Positions 1 to 8,540 of a stretch of 48,742 bases of DNA are shown one piece after another. Under the pieces are notes generated by a model. That model did not search any database and was not told the DNA's origin. It saw only the letters and a program-made list of their open reading frames with translations. How positions within the stretch are numbered: position 1 is the stretch's first letter; every line of letters starts with the position of its first letter. The translations under genes and the position numbers were made by a program. The DNA lies in NCBI RefSeq assembly GCF_011947365.2, contig NZ_JAAVSH020000001.1, positions 1,179,747 to 1,228,488 on the forward strand, given 5' to 3'. This DNA is from an endosymbiont of Lamellibrachia barhami. Lineage in GTDB: Bacteria > Pseudomonadota > Gammaproteobacteria > Chromatiales > Chromatiaceae.

Positions 1-30
1 TTGTTGTACTTTGTTCGGTTACGTATTGCT
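1..30 (+). other. Untrimmed Nanopore ligation adapter
   Basis: The first 30 bases match, with about two mismatches, the top strand of the Oxford Nanopore Y adapter (core TACTTCGTTCAGTTACG, then TATTGCT). The reverse complement of the same sequence ends the window. This is library sequence, not genome. The adapter identity is from memory; the inverted match between the two ends is seen directly. Confidence 0.9.
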
Positions 31-316
31 CTTCGTCAAAGACCAGATCATCGAAATCGGCAATCACCACAACACCACGGAGACGTAACTGCCGGAGCAG
101 GTACCACAACCGAACGGAGGCAATAGGTCGATGGAAAATAGCCGTTTGATGTCCTTCCTTCCATTTGAGTTTCGTCAAATGGGTAAAATGGACATCGTGG
201 CCTTGTTTCGAGAGGGCTAATCCGAGGTTTTCGCAACGGTAGACGAACGCGGGATCGTTGCGATAGAGATCCGCATTACGGTTACTGGCGACGAATACAA
301 TGTTCTGAATTACCAT
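31..316 (-). CDS. Glycosyltransferase, N-terminal fragment (cut by contig edge)
   Basis: Reading leftward from an ATG at 316 gives about 95 codons with no stop up to the adapter. The product begins MVIQNIVFVASNR and includes GLALSKQGHDVHF, an FHRP segment and a hydrophobic strand followed by ADFDDLVFDE. A Rossmann-like start, then a VVIADFDDL strand, is typical of the N-terminal half of GT-B glycosyltransferases of the GT4/group 1 type. It would transfer a sugar from a nucleotide donor in surface polysaccharide assembly, which fits the downstream GDP-fucose and capsule genes. The donor-binding C-terminal half is missing because the contig ends. No strong ribosome binding site is visible before the ATG. 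Confidence is good for the fold, low for the substrate. Confidence 0.6.
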
Positions 317-402
317 GTAGCCAGCACACACCCTGATATGCAAAATGCAATGTATCTATTCAGCTCACCCTTGATTGGCCCCATAACGGTCAAAATGCAG
401 AA

Positions 403-475
403 CGTAGGATGCTGGTGAGCTTGCGAACCGCATCATTCGCGATCGATGCGGTTCGTTCCTCACCAGCATCCTACA
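403..475. repeat. REP-like palindromic repeat, copy 1
   Basis: A perfect 16-base inverted repeat (GTAGGATGCTGGTGAG at 404-419, its complement at 459-474) encloses a second perfect 11-base pair (424-434 with 445-455, CGAACCGCATC). As RNA or single-stranded DNA this folds into a long nested hairpin. A related element lies at 34394-34467. Such hairpins are the kind of sequence mobilised by REP-associated tyrosine transposases, one of which is encoded at 6171-6872. The stretch 317-402 and the stretch 476-550 show no gene. Confidence 0.75.
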
Positions 476-550
476 CATTATCGGCGTATCCACCATGCGC
501 TGATTAGTTACAATGCAATTTAAGATTAAAATTGCATCACTGCTATCCCG

Positions 551-668
551 TTAACCCCTTAAGAAGCGCACACGCCCTCCGACAAGCGCAGCAGCATCAG
601 CAAGCACTTTATCAGCAGTATAGCGGCAACAACGCACTGGTATCAAAATAGAGACGAGGATCAGCCAC
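551..668 (-). pseudogene. PIN-domain toxin remnant, frameshifted and truncated
   Basis: Directly after the antitoxin gene, a GTG at 668 opens a frame reading VADPRLYFDTSALLPLYC and then stops. The phrase YFDTSALLPLY is the hallmark N-terminus of VapC-like PIN ribonucleases, with the first catalytic Asp. Shifting frame by one base after LPLY continues with ADKVLADAAALVGG and ends at the TAA at 551-553. An intact PIN protein needs about 130 residues, so the rest is gone. The gene overlaps the antitoxin end, the normal arrangement of these pairs. A sequencing indel could explain the frameshift but not the lost C-terminus. Confidence 0.6.
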
Positions 669-906
669 GCTCTTCTCTGAGCTCTCGAATCAGCTCTGTT
701 GATGTAGTCTCGGAGGGGGGCAAGGTATCACGTAATTTCGCCCGAACAGATGCACGCGTCACCCTTGAACTATCTGTACTTGGCTCTGGTGGAGTAAGCC
801 GCGCCACTACCCGACCCCGCCGTGTTATCTCCACCTGCTCTCCATGCTCGACGGCTTTCAACAATCGGCTGAGTTGTTCTCTCGTTTCGCGGACACTGAC
901 TTGCAT
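661..906 (-). CDS. Phd/YefM-family antitoxin
   Basis: An 81-residue protein starting MQVSVRETREQLSRLL, followed by GEQVEITRRGRVVARLTP. This is the Phd/YefM N-terminal DNA-binding fold: a short strand, a helix with an REQLS motif, then two strands that end in the variable C-terminal toxin-binding tail. Such proteins neutralise a partner ribonuclease and repress their own operon. Its partner, a PIN toxin beginning inside the last codons of this gene, is broken (551-668), so the antitoxin is now an orphan. Similar Phd-type antitoxins occur at 11372 and 12155. No clear operator palindrome was seen upstream. Confidence 0.8.
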   Translation of the reverse strand: MQVSVRETREQLSRLLKAVEHGEQVEITRRGRVVARLTPPEPSTDSSRVTRASVRAKLRDTLPPSETTSTELIRELREERG

Positions 907-1032
907 AGCCTATCTCTCTATTTTAGTCACATCTAAGCGTACACAGAACCACGAGATTATCCAAGTCACATAACGACTCCTCTTATCCATGTATTTAAAC
1001 AAGTCTGTCATGAATGAAAATGTAACCTGAAG

Positions 1033-2454
1033 TCACTGATGTCTCACAAATTCCAGCACCTCAGCAACCAGCTCCGCAGCCCGCACAGCATTATCGGCCT
1101 CGGCGTAACAACGTAGCTCCGGCGCATTGCCCGATGGACGCAGGTGGACGATGTCACCACTCGCAAAGGTAAGCCGCAGCCCATCAGTCACATCCAGTGC
1201 CACAACCGGGCCATAGAGTTGGGTAAGTGGCGCTGAATCACCTTCCAGACTTTCCAGCAATCCCCGACTATGTTCTTTAGTAATGTTCTGAAGCCGGTCA
1301 CTCGCAGTAAAACGCTTAGGTAGTTCCCTTGTCAGTGCTGACAGGGGTGCCCTCTTTTCATGAGCAAGCGCCAACAGTGCCAGGATTGGCAACACGGCAT
1401 CACGAGTGGGCAATGGCAACAGGGTTTTCCCATTGCGCTCAATTTTACTCCCAAGGAGAAATCCACCGTTCGCCTCAAAACCGACCACAGGCGCCCTTCC
1501 TGCTGCCAGAAGCGCCTCCATGCCCTCGATGACATACGGCGAGCCGATACGGGTCCGGGTGATATGTCTAAACCATCCACTTTTTTCAATTGAAGTCGTG
1601 CAACTGACTGGTGTGGCAAGCGCTTCAGCTTTCAGGAATCGTGCGCACAACAATCCGACGACATCTCCCCGAAACCAAATGCCCTGTTCGTCACCAAGCA
1701 GAGGCCGATCAGCATCTCCGTCGGTCGAGACCAGTGCATCCAGCTGGTGCTCCAAGACCCACGCTTTTGCACGTTCAGCATCCTCTTCTGAAACCGCTTC
1801 TGTATCGATCGGGACAAATTTATCGGTACGCCCCAGCGCTATTACCTCCGCACCCAACCGGGCAAGCAGGGTCGTCAACAGATCGCGCGCGACACTGGAG
1901 TGTTGATAAAAACCCACTCGCAACCCTGCCAGCATATCCACGGGAAAGAACTGAAGATACCGTTCCATATAACGCTGTTGCGCCCCCTCATCCACCGCAG
2001 GCAAGTCCGGTAACGCCAAAGGCTCAGGCAATATAACTTCAGCACCCATAATGGCAGCCTCATCTGCTTTGGTAATCTCACCCTCTGGCCGGTAGAACTT
2101 TATTCCGTTTCGATCGAACGGGATATGACTGCCGGTTACCATGATAGCCGGAATCCTTTTCTGCATTGCATGCAATGCCAGTGCAGGCGTAGGTACTACC
2201 CCGCAGAACTCAGCAACAAGACCTGCCGATTCAATCGCAAAAATACAGGCACGCGCAATCTCCGGACTACTGGGTCGCAGGTCGATGCCAACGACAACTT
2301 GTTGATCCGGTACACTCCCAAACAAATTGAGGAAAGCTGCTGTATAGCCGATACAAACCTCTGGCGTCATCTGTTCGACCAGACCGCGGGCACCACTGGT
2401 TCCAAAAACCACACCGCTATCGGTTGCCAATTGTTGAATAGTGACTTTTTTCAT
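1033..2454 (-). CDS. Phosphomannomutase/phosphoglucomutase
   Basis: An alpha-D-phosphohexomutase that would interconvert hexose 6- and 1-phosphates, here most likely making mannose 1-phosphate for GDP-mannose. In numbering from the upstream ATG at 2478 it shows FGTSGARG near residue 25, the phosphoserine loop VTGSHIP with Ser117, the metal loop DGDADRP at 253-258, the sugar-binding FEANGG at 334-339 and the phosphate-binding RPSGNAPELR at 447-456. The family consensus is TASHNP and EXSGH, so the catalytic and sugar loops are slightly divergent. The ATG at 2454 (MKKVTIQQL) avoids overlap with the upstream sulfotransferase and is preferred; the start at 2478 adds eight acidic residues. It is the last gene of the minus-strand polysaccharide cluster. 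Choice between mannose and glucose substrate is by context. Confidence 0.85.
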   Translation of the reverse strand: MKKVTIQQLATDSGVVFGTSGARGLVEQMTPEVCIGYTAAFLNLFGSVPDQQVVVGIDLRPSSPEIARACIFAIESAGLVAEFCGVVPTPALALHAMQKRIPAIMVTGSHIPFDRNGIKFYRPEGEITKADEAAIMGAEVILPEPLALPDLPAVDEGAQQRYMERYLQFFPVDMLAGLRVGFYQHSSVARDLLTTLLARLGAEVIALGRTDKFVPIDTEAVSEEDAERAKAWVLEHQLDALVSTDGDADRPLLGDEQGIWFRGDVVGLLCARFLKAEALATPVSCTTSIEKSGWFRHITRTRIGSPYVIEGMEALLAAGRAPVVGFEANGGFLLGSKIERNGKTLLPLPTRDAVLPILALLALAHEKRAPLSALTRELPKRFTASDRLQNITKEHSRGLLESLEGDSAPLTQLYGPVVALDVTDGLRLTFASGDIVHLRPSGNAPELRCYAEADNAVRAAELVAEVLEFVRHQ

Positions 2455-2459
2455 GTTTT

Positions 2460-3551
2460 CTAAATCTTCATCTTCCATATACGCAAGGCGAGTTCGACCG
2501 CATCCTCGTAACGTGGCTCAAGCTGCTCGACTGACTCCGGATAGTCAGAAAAATCTTCATCAAACAGCGGCTCTGAACGACCCTGAAATGCCTTCTCCTT
2601 TATTCGTGCATTGCACTCCAGGTAGCGATGATAAAACTTCATCGCCGCTTCACGGCTGGCAGGATAATTTTTGCCGTGGCACAGTTTTGAGATGAGCTGG
2701 GTCACCGCATCGCGCTCTTTGTTCCTCTGACCTCCTACCATACACGGCATTTTCCGGTTGACCTCGAGCAGAAAATCCGCCCCCATTTGATTGAGCGACT
2801 CATTTTCCACAACAGGCATGCGCTTGCCTTCCGGACGCAGCCCGCAAACAGCGCAGAAATCATGCACTAGGTCACCCTGTTCCCACTCATGCGGTAAAAA
2901 GAGACGAACTTTTAGCGCCTCTTCACCAAACACACCACACCAGTTATCGTAGATTTTGTCGTAATTGAAATAGTAAGGCACAGGCCCTTTGGGTGCGCCA
3001 GGAAAAAGTATCGGTGTTGGATTGCCAGACTTGATTTTGGTCGAATAGAGACTCACTGCCACGCGATCCTGCCGGCGCAGGTAGAGAACAATCTCGAACT
3101 GTTCCACCCAGGGTTCTAAAAAAGCCTTCAGACGGGAAATTGCATCTTGACTGACCAACCGGCTGTGCAGATGTTCTGATGAAATAACCAGTACGTTAGC
3201 CTTGGGCGCAGCCAAAAACTCCCGGGACAATTTTTTTCGTAGCGTATCCCTGTATGACTCCTGATCTTCAGCAGAGTGGATACCTAACGCTACACCAACA
3301 TCCATTTCCCAGGGCTTGTTTTGCGCGCAGGCTGCAAAGCCCCACTGAGTCCCACCGTTATTACCCGTGGCCGATGGATAGATCACACCATCACCAACCA
3401 GTTCCTTGCGATTTACCGTTAAAAAACGTTGTATGGTAGATGTACCGGTTTTCTCGGTTCCAATATGCAGCACACAACGCTTAAAACGCTTTTTTGAACC
3501 ATTTGATTTAGCAACCTGCCCGAGGACCGAGCGCAACTTTTTGATTACCAT
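2460..3551 (-). CDS. Sulfotransferase-family protein
   Basis: A 363-residue protein with LHIGTEKTGTSTIQRFL at residues 28-44. This is the 5'-phosphosulfate-binding loop of PAPS-dependent sulfotransferases, which carry a P-loop-like TxKTGTT/S. Later segments include VLVISSEHLHSR and VLYLRRQDRVAVSLYSTKI, which fit the 3'-phosphate-binding region (Arg and Ser after a beta strand). There is no signal peptide or membrane segment, so it is probably cytoplasmic and would sulfate a sugar during polysaccharide assembly. Its ATG overlaps the stop region of the GDP-mannose hydrolase gene by seven bases, so the genes are probably co-transcribed. The PAPS-forming kinase CysC at 16895 would supply its donor. 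The acceptor is unknown. Confidence 0.75.
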   Translation of the reverse strand: MVIKKLRSVLGQVAKSNGSKKRFKRCVLHIGTEKTGTSTIQRFLTVNRKELVGDGVIYPSATGNNGGTQWGFAACAQNKPWEMDVGVALGIHSAEDQESYRDTLRKKLSREFLAAPKANVLVISSEHLHSRLVSQDAISRLKAFLEPWVEQFEIVLYLRRQDRVAVSLYSTKIKSGNPTPILFPGAPKGPVPYYFNYDKIYDNWCGVFGEEALKVRLFLPHEWEQGDLVHDFCAVCGLRPEGKRMPVVENESLNQMGADFLLEVNRKMPCMVGGQRNKERDAVTQLISKLCHGKNYPASREAAMKFYHRYLECNARIKEKAFQGRSEPLFDEDFSDYPESVEQLEPRYEDAVELALRIWKMKI

Positions 3552-4054
3552 TTCGCTCCCTTCTGCTGCTCCCTGGCATTGGCATGACGCGTAATCTCTT
3601 TCAGCGCCGAAAGGTAGGCACGACTGTTAGAATGTACCCGATCGCTGGCAGCCATTTCTGCCTGTGGCCACCATCGATAGTCGCGGTGTTGTGATGACGG
3701 CAGACGGCTCAGATCAAGATCCTGCCGAAGATGGTAGGCCAGCACCACATAATGGGTATCCGGTGTCTCGCCAAAGACACTATCATTGTAGAAATGCTCA
3801 TACACGTCCAGGAAACAGGCGGATGTGCGACTCGCCTCGACGTCCAGTTCATCCCTTACCAACCGCATGAAGGCGGCATCAAGGCTTTCGCACTTTAGAA
3901 TCCGTCCACCTGGCACAAACCAACACCCCTGCGCCGGACGGTTATTGCGCAAGCCTAGGAGAATCTCCCCGCAGTCATTCTCCACTACCAGATCGATCGA
4001 TACCAGTGGCGTAGACGCCACCACGGTCTGAAAAACATCAGACGGAAGATGCAC
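3545..4054 (-). CDS. gmm: GDP-mannose mannosyl hydrolase (Nudix)
   Basis: Hydrolyses GDP-sugars to GDP and free sugar, probably balancing the GDP-mannose/GDP-fucose pool. The segment STPLVSIDLVVEN near residue 14 and the modified Nudix box at about residues 50-73 (GGRILKCES, then DAAFMRLVRDEL) match the GDPMH subgroup. In it the usual RE pair of the Nudix box is replaced (here RL), as in E. coli Gmm. A PXGCWFVPGG segment precedes it. I chose the GTG at 4054 because it lies three bases after the fcl stop and follows AGGGG with a good spacing; a longer frame could start at 4093, overlapping fcl. The product of 169 residues is close to the usual 155-160. It lies between fcl and the sulfotransferase gene. 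Confidence 0.85.
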   Translation of the reverse strand: MHLPSDVFQTVVASTPLVSIDLVVENDCGEILLGLRNNRPAQGCWFVPGGRILKCESLDAAFMRLVRDELDVEASRTSACFLDVYEHFYNDSVFGETPDTHYVVLAYHLRQDLDLSRLPSSQHRDYRWWPQAEMAASDRVHSNSRAYLSALKEITRHANAREQQKGAKW

Positions 4055-4056
4055 CT

Positions 4057-5037
4057 TCAGCCCCTGAACCGTTCCTGATTCTCCAGAAACCAACGATAGG
4101 CATCCCGCAGCCCCTCTTCAAGGGTAATCGACGCCTCCCAGCCCAACGCCTTCAAACGGGAAACATCCATCAACTTGCGCGGCGTACCATCTGGCTTACT
4201 GCTGTCGAAGCTCAACCTGCCCGAAAACCCTGCAACACGGGCAATCGTCTCTGCCAACTCTCGAATCGTACAATCCAAGCCTGTACCCACGTTGATATGA
4301 GACAGCATCGGCTCTGTATTTACCTGATAAGTATCACTATCCAATTCCATCACATGCACACTCGCCGCCGCCATGTCGTCCACATGCAGGAACTCGCGCA
4401 TCGGTTTGCCACTACCCCAGATCACTACCTCTTCTGCATTGGATTGAACCGCTTCATGAAAGCGGCGCAGCAACGCAGGAATCACGTGGCTGTTCTCAGG
4501 ATGAAAGTTGTCATTCGGCCCATAGAGGTTGGTCGGCATCACACTACGGTAATCACGACTGTGCTGACGATTATAACTCTCACACAGCTTGATACCGGCA
4601 ATCTTGGCAATTGCGTATGGCTCGTTCGTAGACTCCAGTGTCCCGGTGAGCAGCGCCGTCTCCTTCATTGGCTGAACGGCCGACTTGGGATAGATGCAGG
4701 AAGAGCCGAGGAAAAGCAACTTCTGCACACCCGCCAAATGCGAGGCATGTACAATATTGGCCTCGATCATCAGATTTTCATAAATAAAATCAGCCGGGTA
4801 AGTATTGTTGGCATGGATACCACCCACCTTCGCCGCCGCAAGGTAAACTTGATCCAAACCTTCGCTATTGAAAAAAGCGTGTACAGCCTTCTGATCCAAC
4901 AGATTCAGCTCATCGCGTCCACGGGTAATGACGTTGGTATAGCCCAACGCCTGGAGGCGGCGGATGATGGCCGAACCAACCATTCCCCGATGGCCGGCCA
5001 CAAAGATTTTCTGTGACAGATTACGGGGCATAATCAA
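4057..5037 (-). CDS. fcl: GDP-L-fucose synthase
   Basis: Epimerises and reduces GDP-4-keto-6-deoxy-D-mannose to GDP-L-fucose with NADPH. The 326-residue short-chain dehydrogenase/reductase shows the nucleotide-binding [12 protein letters not shown] (Gly15, Gly18, Gly21), the active-site SSCIYPKSA (Ser112/113) and the Tyr141-x3-Lys145 pair in [10 protein letters not shown], each about five residues later than in the E. coli enzyme. The motif [14 protein letters not shown] is also characteristic of the family. Its start overlaps the end of gmd by four bases, so translation is probably coupled. It acts directly after Gmd. Length and motifs are normal. Confidence 0.95.
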   Translation of the reverse strand: MIMPRNLSQKIFVAGHRGMVGSAIIRRLQALGYTNVITRGRDELNLLDQKAVHAFFNSEGLDQVYLAAAKVGGIHANNTYPADFIYENLMIEANIVHASHLAGVQKLLFLGSSCIYPKSAVQPMKETALLTGTLESTNEPYAIAKIAGIKLCESYNRQHSRDYRSVMPTNLYGPNDNFHPENSHVIPALLRRFHEAVQSNAEEVVIWGSGKPMREFLHVDDMAAASVHVMELDSDTYQVNTEPMLSHINVGTGLDCTIRELAETIARVAGFSGRLSFDSSKPDGTPRKLMDVSRLKALGWEASITLEEGLRDAYRWFLENQERFRG

Positions 5038-6158
5038 TGTTCCACCTGCATCGGCAACTCATACCCATGCTCCTTCAATAGCGCATGCCGCCGTGCCTCG
5101 TGCAAGTCGGTAGCCACCATCTCTGCGCACATCTCCTGGAGTGTAATTTCCGGCACCCAACCCAGCCGCTCTTTCGCTTTTGTAGGATCACCCAGCAGGG
5201 TTTCCACTTCAGCAGGGCGGAAATATCGAGGGTCAACCGCAACAATTACGTCACCCACTTTCAACCCAGGCGCCTTATCACCCTCTATGCGCTCAACGAT
5301 ACCTTTCTCATCCAGCCCCTCCCCCTCGAAACGCAGGGTCAGGCCTAACTCTGCGGCTGACATACTGACAAAATCACGCACAGAGTGCTGAACGCCGGTA
5401 GCGATGGCAAAATCTTCAGGCTGGTCCTGCTGCAGCATCATCCACTGCATACGAACAAAATCCTTCGCGTGACCCCAGTCACGAAGCGCGTCCATATTGC
5501 CCAGATAGAGGCACTTTTCCAACCCTTGTGCAATGTTGGCCAAACCGCGAGTAATCTTCCGCGTGACAAATGTCTCACCACGTCGAGGTGATTCGTGATT
5601 GAACAGAATCCCATTACAGGCGTACATACCGTAAGCCTCACGGTAGTTCACCGTGATCCAATAGGCATACAGCTTGGCTGCAGCATAGGGACTGCGCGGA
5701 TAAAACGGCGTGGTCTCTTTCTGAGGCGTCTCCTGTACCAGCCCAAACAGTTCGGAGGTGGACGCCTGGTAGAAGCGCGTCTTCTTCTCCAACCCCAGTA
5801 AGCGAATCGCCTCAAGCAGGCGAAGCGTACCCATACCAACAACATCGGCAGTGTATTCAGGCGCTTCGAAACTGACGGCCACATGGGATTGTGCCGCCAG
5901 ATTATAGACCTCATCCGGCTGCACCTCCTGAAGAATGCGGGTTAGATTGGAACTATCAGTAAGATCACCGTAGTGGAGAATAAATCGCTGATTGTCAACG
6001 TGCGGATCCTGATAGATATGATCCACGCGTTGTGTATTGAATGATGAGGCACGGCGCTTGATACCGTGTACCTCGTAGCCCTTCTCCAATAATAACTCTG
6101 CCAGATAGGAGCCATCCTGGCCAGTTATGCCCGTAATAAGTGCCTTCTTCATTATCAA
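5034..6158 (-). CDS. gmd: GDP-mannose 4,6-dehydratase
   Basis: Converts GDP-D-mannose to GDP-4-keto-6-deoxy-D-mannose, the first step to GDP-L-fucose. The 374-residue SDR enzyme has the cofactor loop [16 protein letters not shown] (Gly10, Gly13, Gly16), the [10 protein letters not shown] segment typical of GMD, the catalytic STSELFG (Thr134, Glu136) and Tyr158-x3-Lys162 in SPYAAAKLY, followed by [17 protein letters not shown]. Start ATG at 6158; a transposase gene ends only 12 bases upstream on the same strand. It forms a four-base overlap with fcl. Identification is secure. Confidence 0.96.
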   Translation of the reverse strand: MIMKKALITGITGQDGSYLAELLLEKGYEVHGIKRRASSFNTQRVDHIYQDPHVDNQRFILHYGDLTDSSNLTRILQEVQPDEVYNLAAQSHVAVSFEAPEYTADVVGMGTLRLLEAIRLLGLEKKTRFYQASTSELFGLVQETPQKETTPFYPRSPYAAAKLYAYWITVNYREAYGMYACNGILFNHESPRRGETFVTRKITRGLANIAQGLEKCLYLGNMDALRDWGHAKDFVRMQWMMLQQDQPEDFAIATGVQHSVRDFVSMSAAELGLTLRFEGEGLDEKGIVERIEGDKAPGLKVGDVIVAVDPRYFRPAEVETLLGDPTKAKERLGWVPEITLQEMCAEMVATDLHEARRHALLKEHGYELPMQVEH

Positions 6159-6170
6159 TCCTCGTTGTAA

Positions 6171-6872
6171 CTATTTAATTCCCTGAGAGACTTTTGACGG
6201 CCTGCCACGCCTGGAAAAGCCAATCTTGCGGCCCGACATTGCTTCAATTTGTGATATAAATTTCGCACTGCCCAGCGGTGTACCCGATTGCAAGGCATAT
6301 CCCAACAACTCTAATTCATCGACGTCCAGCGGACTATCGAACAGATCCCGATAAGCAGACTGGCGATCCGCCGGGGAGCGGCCCATGGACAAATACTCTG
6401 CATGCTCCGTCACAACTGGATTGCTCACCCCAAGCGCATTGGCCGCATAACTGGACCAACGATATTTGGCTGGATATTTTACCATCTCTGCCCTGATCGG
6501 ATTCATTTCAATATAACGCTGACAAGCCAAGAGATAGGTCTGAGATTGAATGATGTTGGATTTGTAGCGCCCCTCCCACAGGCTACCATGCCGCCTGTAG
6601 GTTGCATTGATATAGCGCACGTAGTGCCGACCCAAACTCTGGAACAAGCGGGCAGCTGACGTCGGCTGATCAGGCGTCAACAGTAAATGCACATGATTGG
6701 TCATCAGCACATAGGCGTGAACTGCGCAACCGCAGGCATCAGCCGCCTGCTTCAGGCAGCGCAGATACTCCAGATAGTCGAAATCATCAAAAAAGATCGC
6801 TGCTTTGTTATGCCCTCGTTGAACCGCATGCACCGGAGCACCAGGCAAGTAAAAACGGGGTTTTCTCGGCAT
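6171..6872 (-). CDS. REP-associated tyrosine transposase (Y1_Tnp/IS200-like)
   Basis: A 233-residue HUH-type single-stranded DNA transposase of the RAYT class. It begins MPRKPRFYLPG, then VHAVQRG and an acidic FFDDFDYLEYL. The metal-binding HUH motif is NHVHLLL (His60, His62), followed by GSLWEGRYKSN and the family signature RYIEMNPIRA. The catalytic Tyr should be Tyr113 or Tyr120. RAYTs process palindromic REP sequences; candidate REP hairpins are at 403-475 and 34394-34467, none directly flanking this gene. A GTG at 6884 could add four residues, but MPRKPRFYLPG is the usual family start. It lies between a vapBC pair and gmd, same strand, and read-through into gmd is possible. Confidence 0.9.
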   Translation of the reverse strand: MPRKPRFYLPGAPVHAVQRGHNKAAIFFDDFDYLEYLRCLKQAADACGCAVHAYVLMTNHVHLLLTPDQPTSAARLFQSLGRHYVRYINATYRRHGSLWEGRYKSNIIQSQTYLLACQRYIEMNPIRAEMVKYPAKYRWSSYAANALGVSNPVVTEHAEYLSMGRSPADRQSAYRDLFDSPLDVDELELLGYALQSGTPLGSAKFISQIEAMSGRKIGFSRRGRPSKVSQGIK

Positions 6873-6886
6873 AGCATACGTCACAT

Positions 6887-7315
6887 CTATTTCAGTGGAT
6901 GCCTAAGACGCAACCCCTTAAAACGGCGAAACCCCTTGTCCGTAGTCACCCAGTCGCAATCCCATTCCAGCGCCAATGCAGCGTGATAGGCATCTGGAAC
7001 AGCGTTACCTTTTGCAGATATATGCTCCATACACTGCAGAAATATCTTCCAATGATTATTTCCTGGCACGACGCCTGTCGCCTGCGGCGCAGTTCTAACC
7101 TGCTGTGCAAACGCAACAGCAGAATCCAGGGAAGACGGCTGCTCAAAAACCTTCGGATGAGTGACAACCCGGATAAAGCCACTCATGACCAAATCAGAAA
7201 AACCATATGCCGTGCCTGAATTGAGAACAGACTCAAGCCAGTTCCGATACGCCAAGTGATCTCTCACATCTTCTCTGTGCGCATAAACCAGCACATTCAC
7301 ATCCATCAAAATCAT
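6887..7315 (-). CDS. VapC-family PIN-domain ribonuclease toxin
   Basis: A 142-residue PIN protein: ILMDVNVLVYAHRED carries the first catalytic Asp (residue 5), an acidic/hydrophobic middle follows, and VPDAYHAALALE and WVTTDKGFRRF supply the later conserved Asp residues. These enzymes are magnesium-dependent endoribonucleases acting on tRNA or rRNA when freed from their antitoxin. It is preceded, with a four-base overlap, by the ribbon-helix-helix antitoxin gene. The N-terminal DVNVLVYA form and the FSDLVMSGFIRVVTHP segment place it in the VapC subgroup that uses DxNxLxYA instead of DTS. All active-site acids appear present, so it is likely functional. Confidence 0.85.
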   Translation of the reverse strand: MILMDVNVLVYAHREDVRDHLAYRNWLESVLNSGTAYGFSDLVMSGFIRVVTHPKVFEQPSSLDSAVAFAQQVRTAPQATGVVPGNNHWKIFLQCMEHISAKGNAVPDAYHAALALEWDCDWVTTDKGFRRFKGLRLRHPLK

Positions 7316-7548
7316 ATCGAATCATCCATGATATCAAGTAGCGACTTGCCATTATCCAGATCAACACCCGGTTTAACTCCAGGCCCTGATGAAGTAATTA
7401 ACCGCACAACTTTATGCTTCACATTCGGTTTTGAAAATGATTGGCGTAATGCATTCTCAATGACTTGAGACAACGAAACACCCTGTTCGACCGCCTTATG
7501 CTTGGCTGAAATCAAGAGCCGATCATCAAGATTCAATGTTGTTCGCAT
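7312..7548 (-). CDS. VapB-type ribbon-helix-helix antitoxin
   Basis: A small protein starting MRTTLNLDDRLLISAKHKAVEQG, then SLSQVIENALRQSF. This is the ribbon-helix-helix DNA-binding fold: the TTLNLDD strand binds DNA and two helices dimerise. The C-terminal tail (about 40 residues) would wrap the VapC partner. The ATG at 7548 is chosen because GGGA lies six bases upstream; the frame is open to 7569 with two further ATG codons. It would repress its own promoter and inhibit the PIN toxin at 6887. No clear operator palindrome was seen. Confidence 0.75.
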   Translation of the reverse strand: MRTTLNLDDRLLISAKHKAVEQGVSLSQVIENALRQSFSKPNVKHKVVRLITSSGPGVKPGVDLDNGKSLLDIMDDSI

Positions 7549-7642
7549 GACCATTCCCAAAAGCTGCACGTCATGTAAGAATAGTAGCCATCCGAGAATG
7601 ATGTCAATATTTATATGGGTCTGACCCCTTTTTGTGGTAAAT

Positions 7643-8044
7643 TCACTTATACGGCAAGATATGCTGTTCTACATCTACAACCTCAAACTCAGGATCTTTA
7701 TGCATTAATATCCCATTCTCCAAAATTGCAGTTGCGGCAATCCAAGCATCTGCGAGTGACAGTGGATGAGTTGCCTTGATTTTAGCCGCCTGCTCCAAGA
7801 GATCGGAGTTTTCATGAATCCACCGGATTGGGAGCGATTTACACTGCTCAAAAGCAACTCTTCCTTCTGTCTCACCCTCATCCTTCCAGACCCGATAGAA
7901 AACCTCCATCAATGTCATGAATGAGCCATAAACTTTTGCTTGATGCTCTTCCGCTTGCAACAAAACCTCTGCAACTTGGTCAGCACCGTGCTCATCATCA
8001 CGGAGTGTTAAAAGTGCAGAGGTATCTAACAGATAGCGCCTCAC
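7643..8044 (-). CDS. VapC-family PIN-domain ribonuclease toxin
   Basis: A 133-residue PIN protein beginning MRRYLLDTSALLTLRDDE with the first catalytic Asp in LLDTSAL. TLMEVFYRV carries the conserved Glu, and SLADAWIAATAI the third acidic position. The final segment reads LMHKDPEFE, where many homologues have TxDxxF, so the last acidic site is shifted but present. It should be a magnesium-dependent endoribonuclease held inactive by the AbrB-type antitoxin encoded immediately upstream, whose gene overlaps it by four bases. It is unrelated in detail to the neighbouring PIN protein at 6887, so the two pairs are separate acquisitions rather than a tandem duplication. Confidence 0.85.
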   Translation of the reverse strand: MRRYLLDTSALLTLRDDEHGADQVAEVLLQAEEHQAKVYGSFMTLMEVFYRVWKDEGETEGRVAFEQCKSLPIRWIHENSDLLEQAAKIKATHPLSLADAWIAATAILENGILMHKDPEFEVVDVEQHILPYK

Positions 8045-8274
8045 TCCCCCTCTCTCTCTTTTTTTCGTTCAGCCAACAGGCGCTCTGTCGCGCCTCCACG
8101 CCCTCTTCCACGAAAGGCGTCAATACCGTTTTGGGGTAGAGGGACAACCCTTATTGTTTTCCCCTCAACAATCCATTCAAGACAATCAGAAGCACCTAAA
8201 TGGAACCTATGGCGGATATCTGCAGGAACAACCGTCTGACCGCGTGATGTGATGGTACTTTTCATCCTCTGCAC
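8041..8274 (-). CDS. AbrB/MazE-type antitoxin
   Basis: A 77-residue protein with KSTITSRGQTVVPADIRHRFHLGASD near the start. This is the swapped-hairpin SpoVT/AbrB DNA-binding fold (ITSRGQ, VPxxIR, then a hydrophobic turn), followed by a basic, Gly/Arg-rich tail that would contact the toxin. Such antitoxins usually pair with VapC-type PIN toxins, as here. The ATG at 8274 could be replaced by the internal ATG at 8265 (MKSTITSRG), the more usual start. A perfect palindrome just upstream (8281-8313) is the likely autoregulatory operator. Confidence 0.8.
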   Translation of the reverse strand: MQRMKSTITSRGQTVVPADIRHRFHLGASDCLEWIVEGKTIRVVPLPQNGIDAFRGRGRGGATERLLAERKKEREGE

Positions 8275-8280
8275 CTCTTG

Positions 8281-8313
8281 ATGAATTACATTTCAGTGTT
8301 TATTGTAATTCAT
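8281..8313. promoter_or_regulatory. Palindromic operator of the AbrB-VapC pair
   Basis: ATGAATTACA at 8281-8290 and its exact complement TGTAATTCAT at 8304-8313 are separated by 13 bases and lie seven bases before the antitoxin ATG (minus strand). Position and symmetry fit an autoregulatory operator; binding is inferred. The rest of the gap up to 8540 shows no gene. Confidence 0.55.
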
Positions 8314-8540
8314 TTGGCACGGTATGCAATACCGAACCATTTCCAATGTGGTATTACTTATAAGCGGTATCGATGGTCAAGACCACTACAACTATCCTGA
8401 CAGAGGGGGCGGGGAATCAAACCCCAAGAGATTGAATAACTGATCTGTCAGTTTTGCTCCATTTTTTGATCAAAGTCGGCATAAACAAGTAAACTAAAGT
8501 CAGATCATTCCTTTTCCTGGCAGAAGACCCCGTTGGTTCC

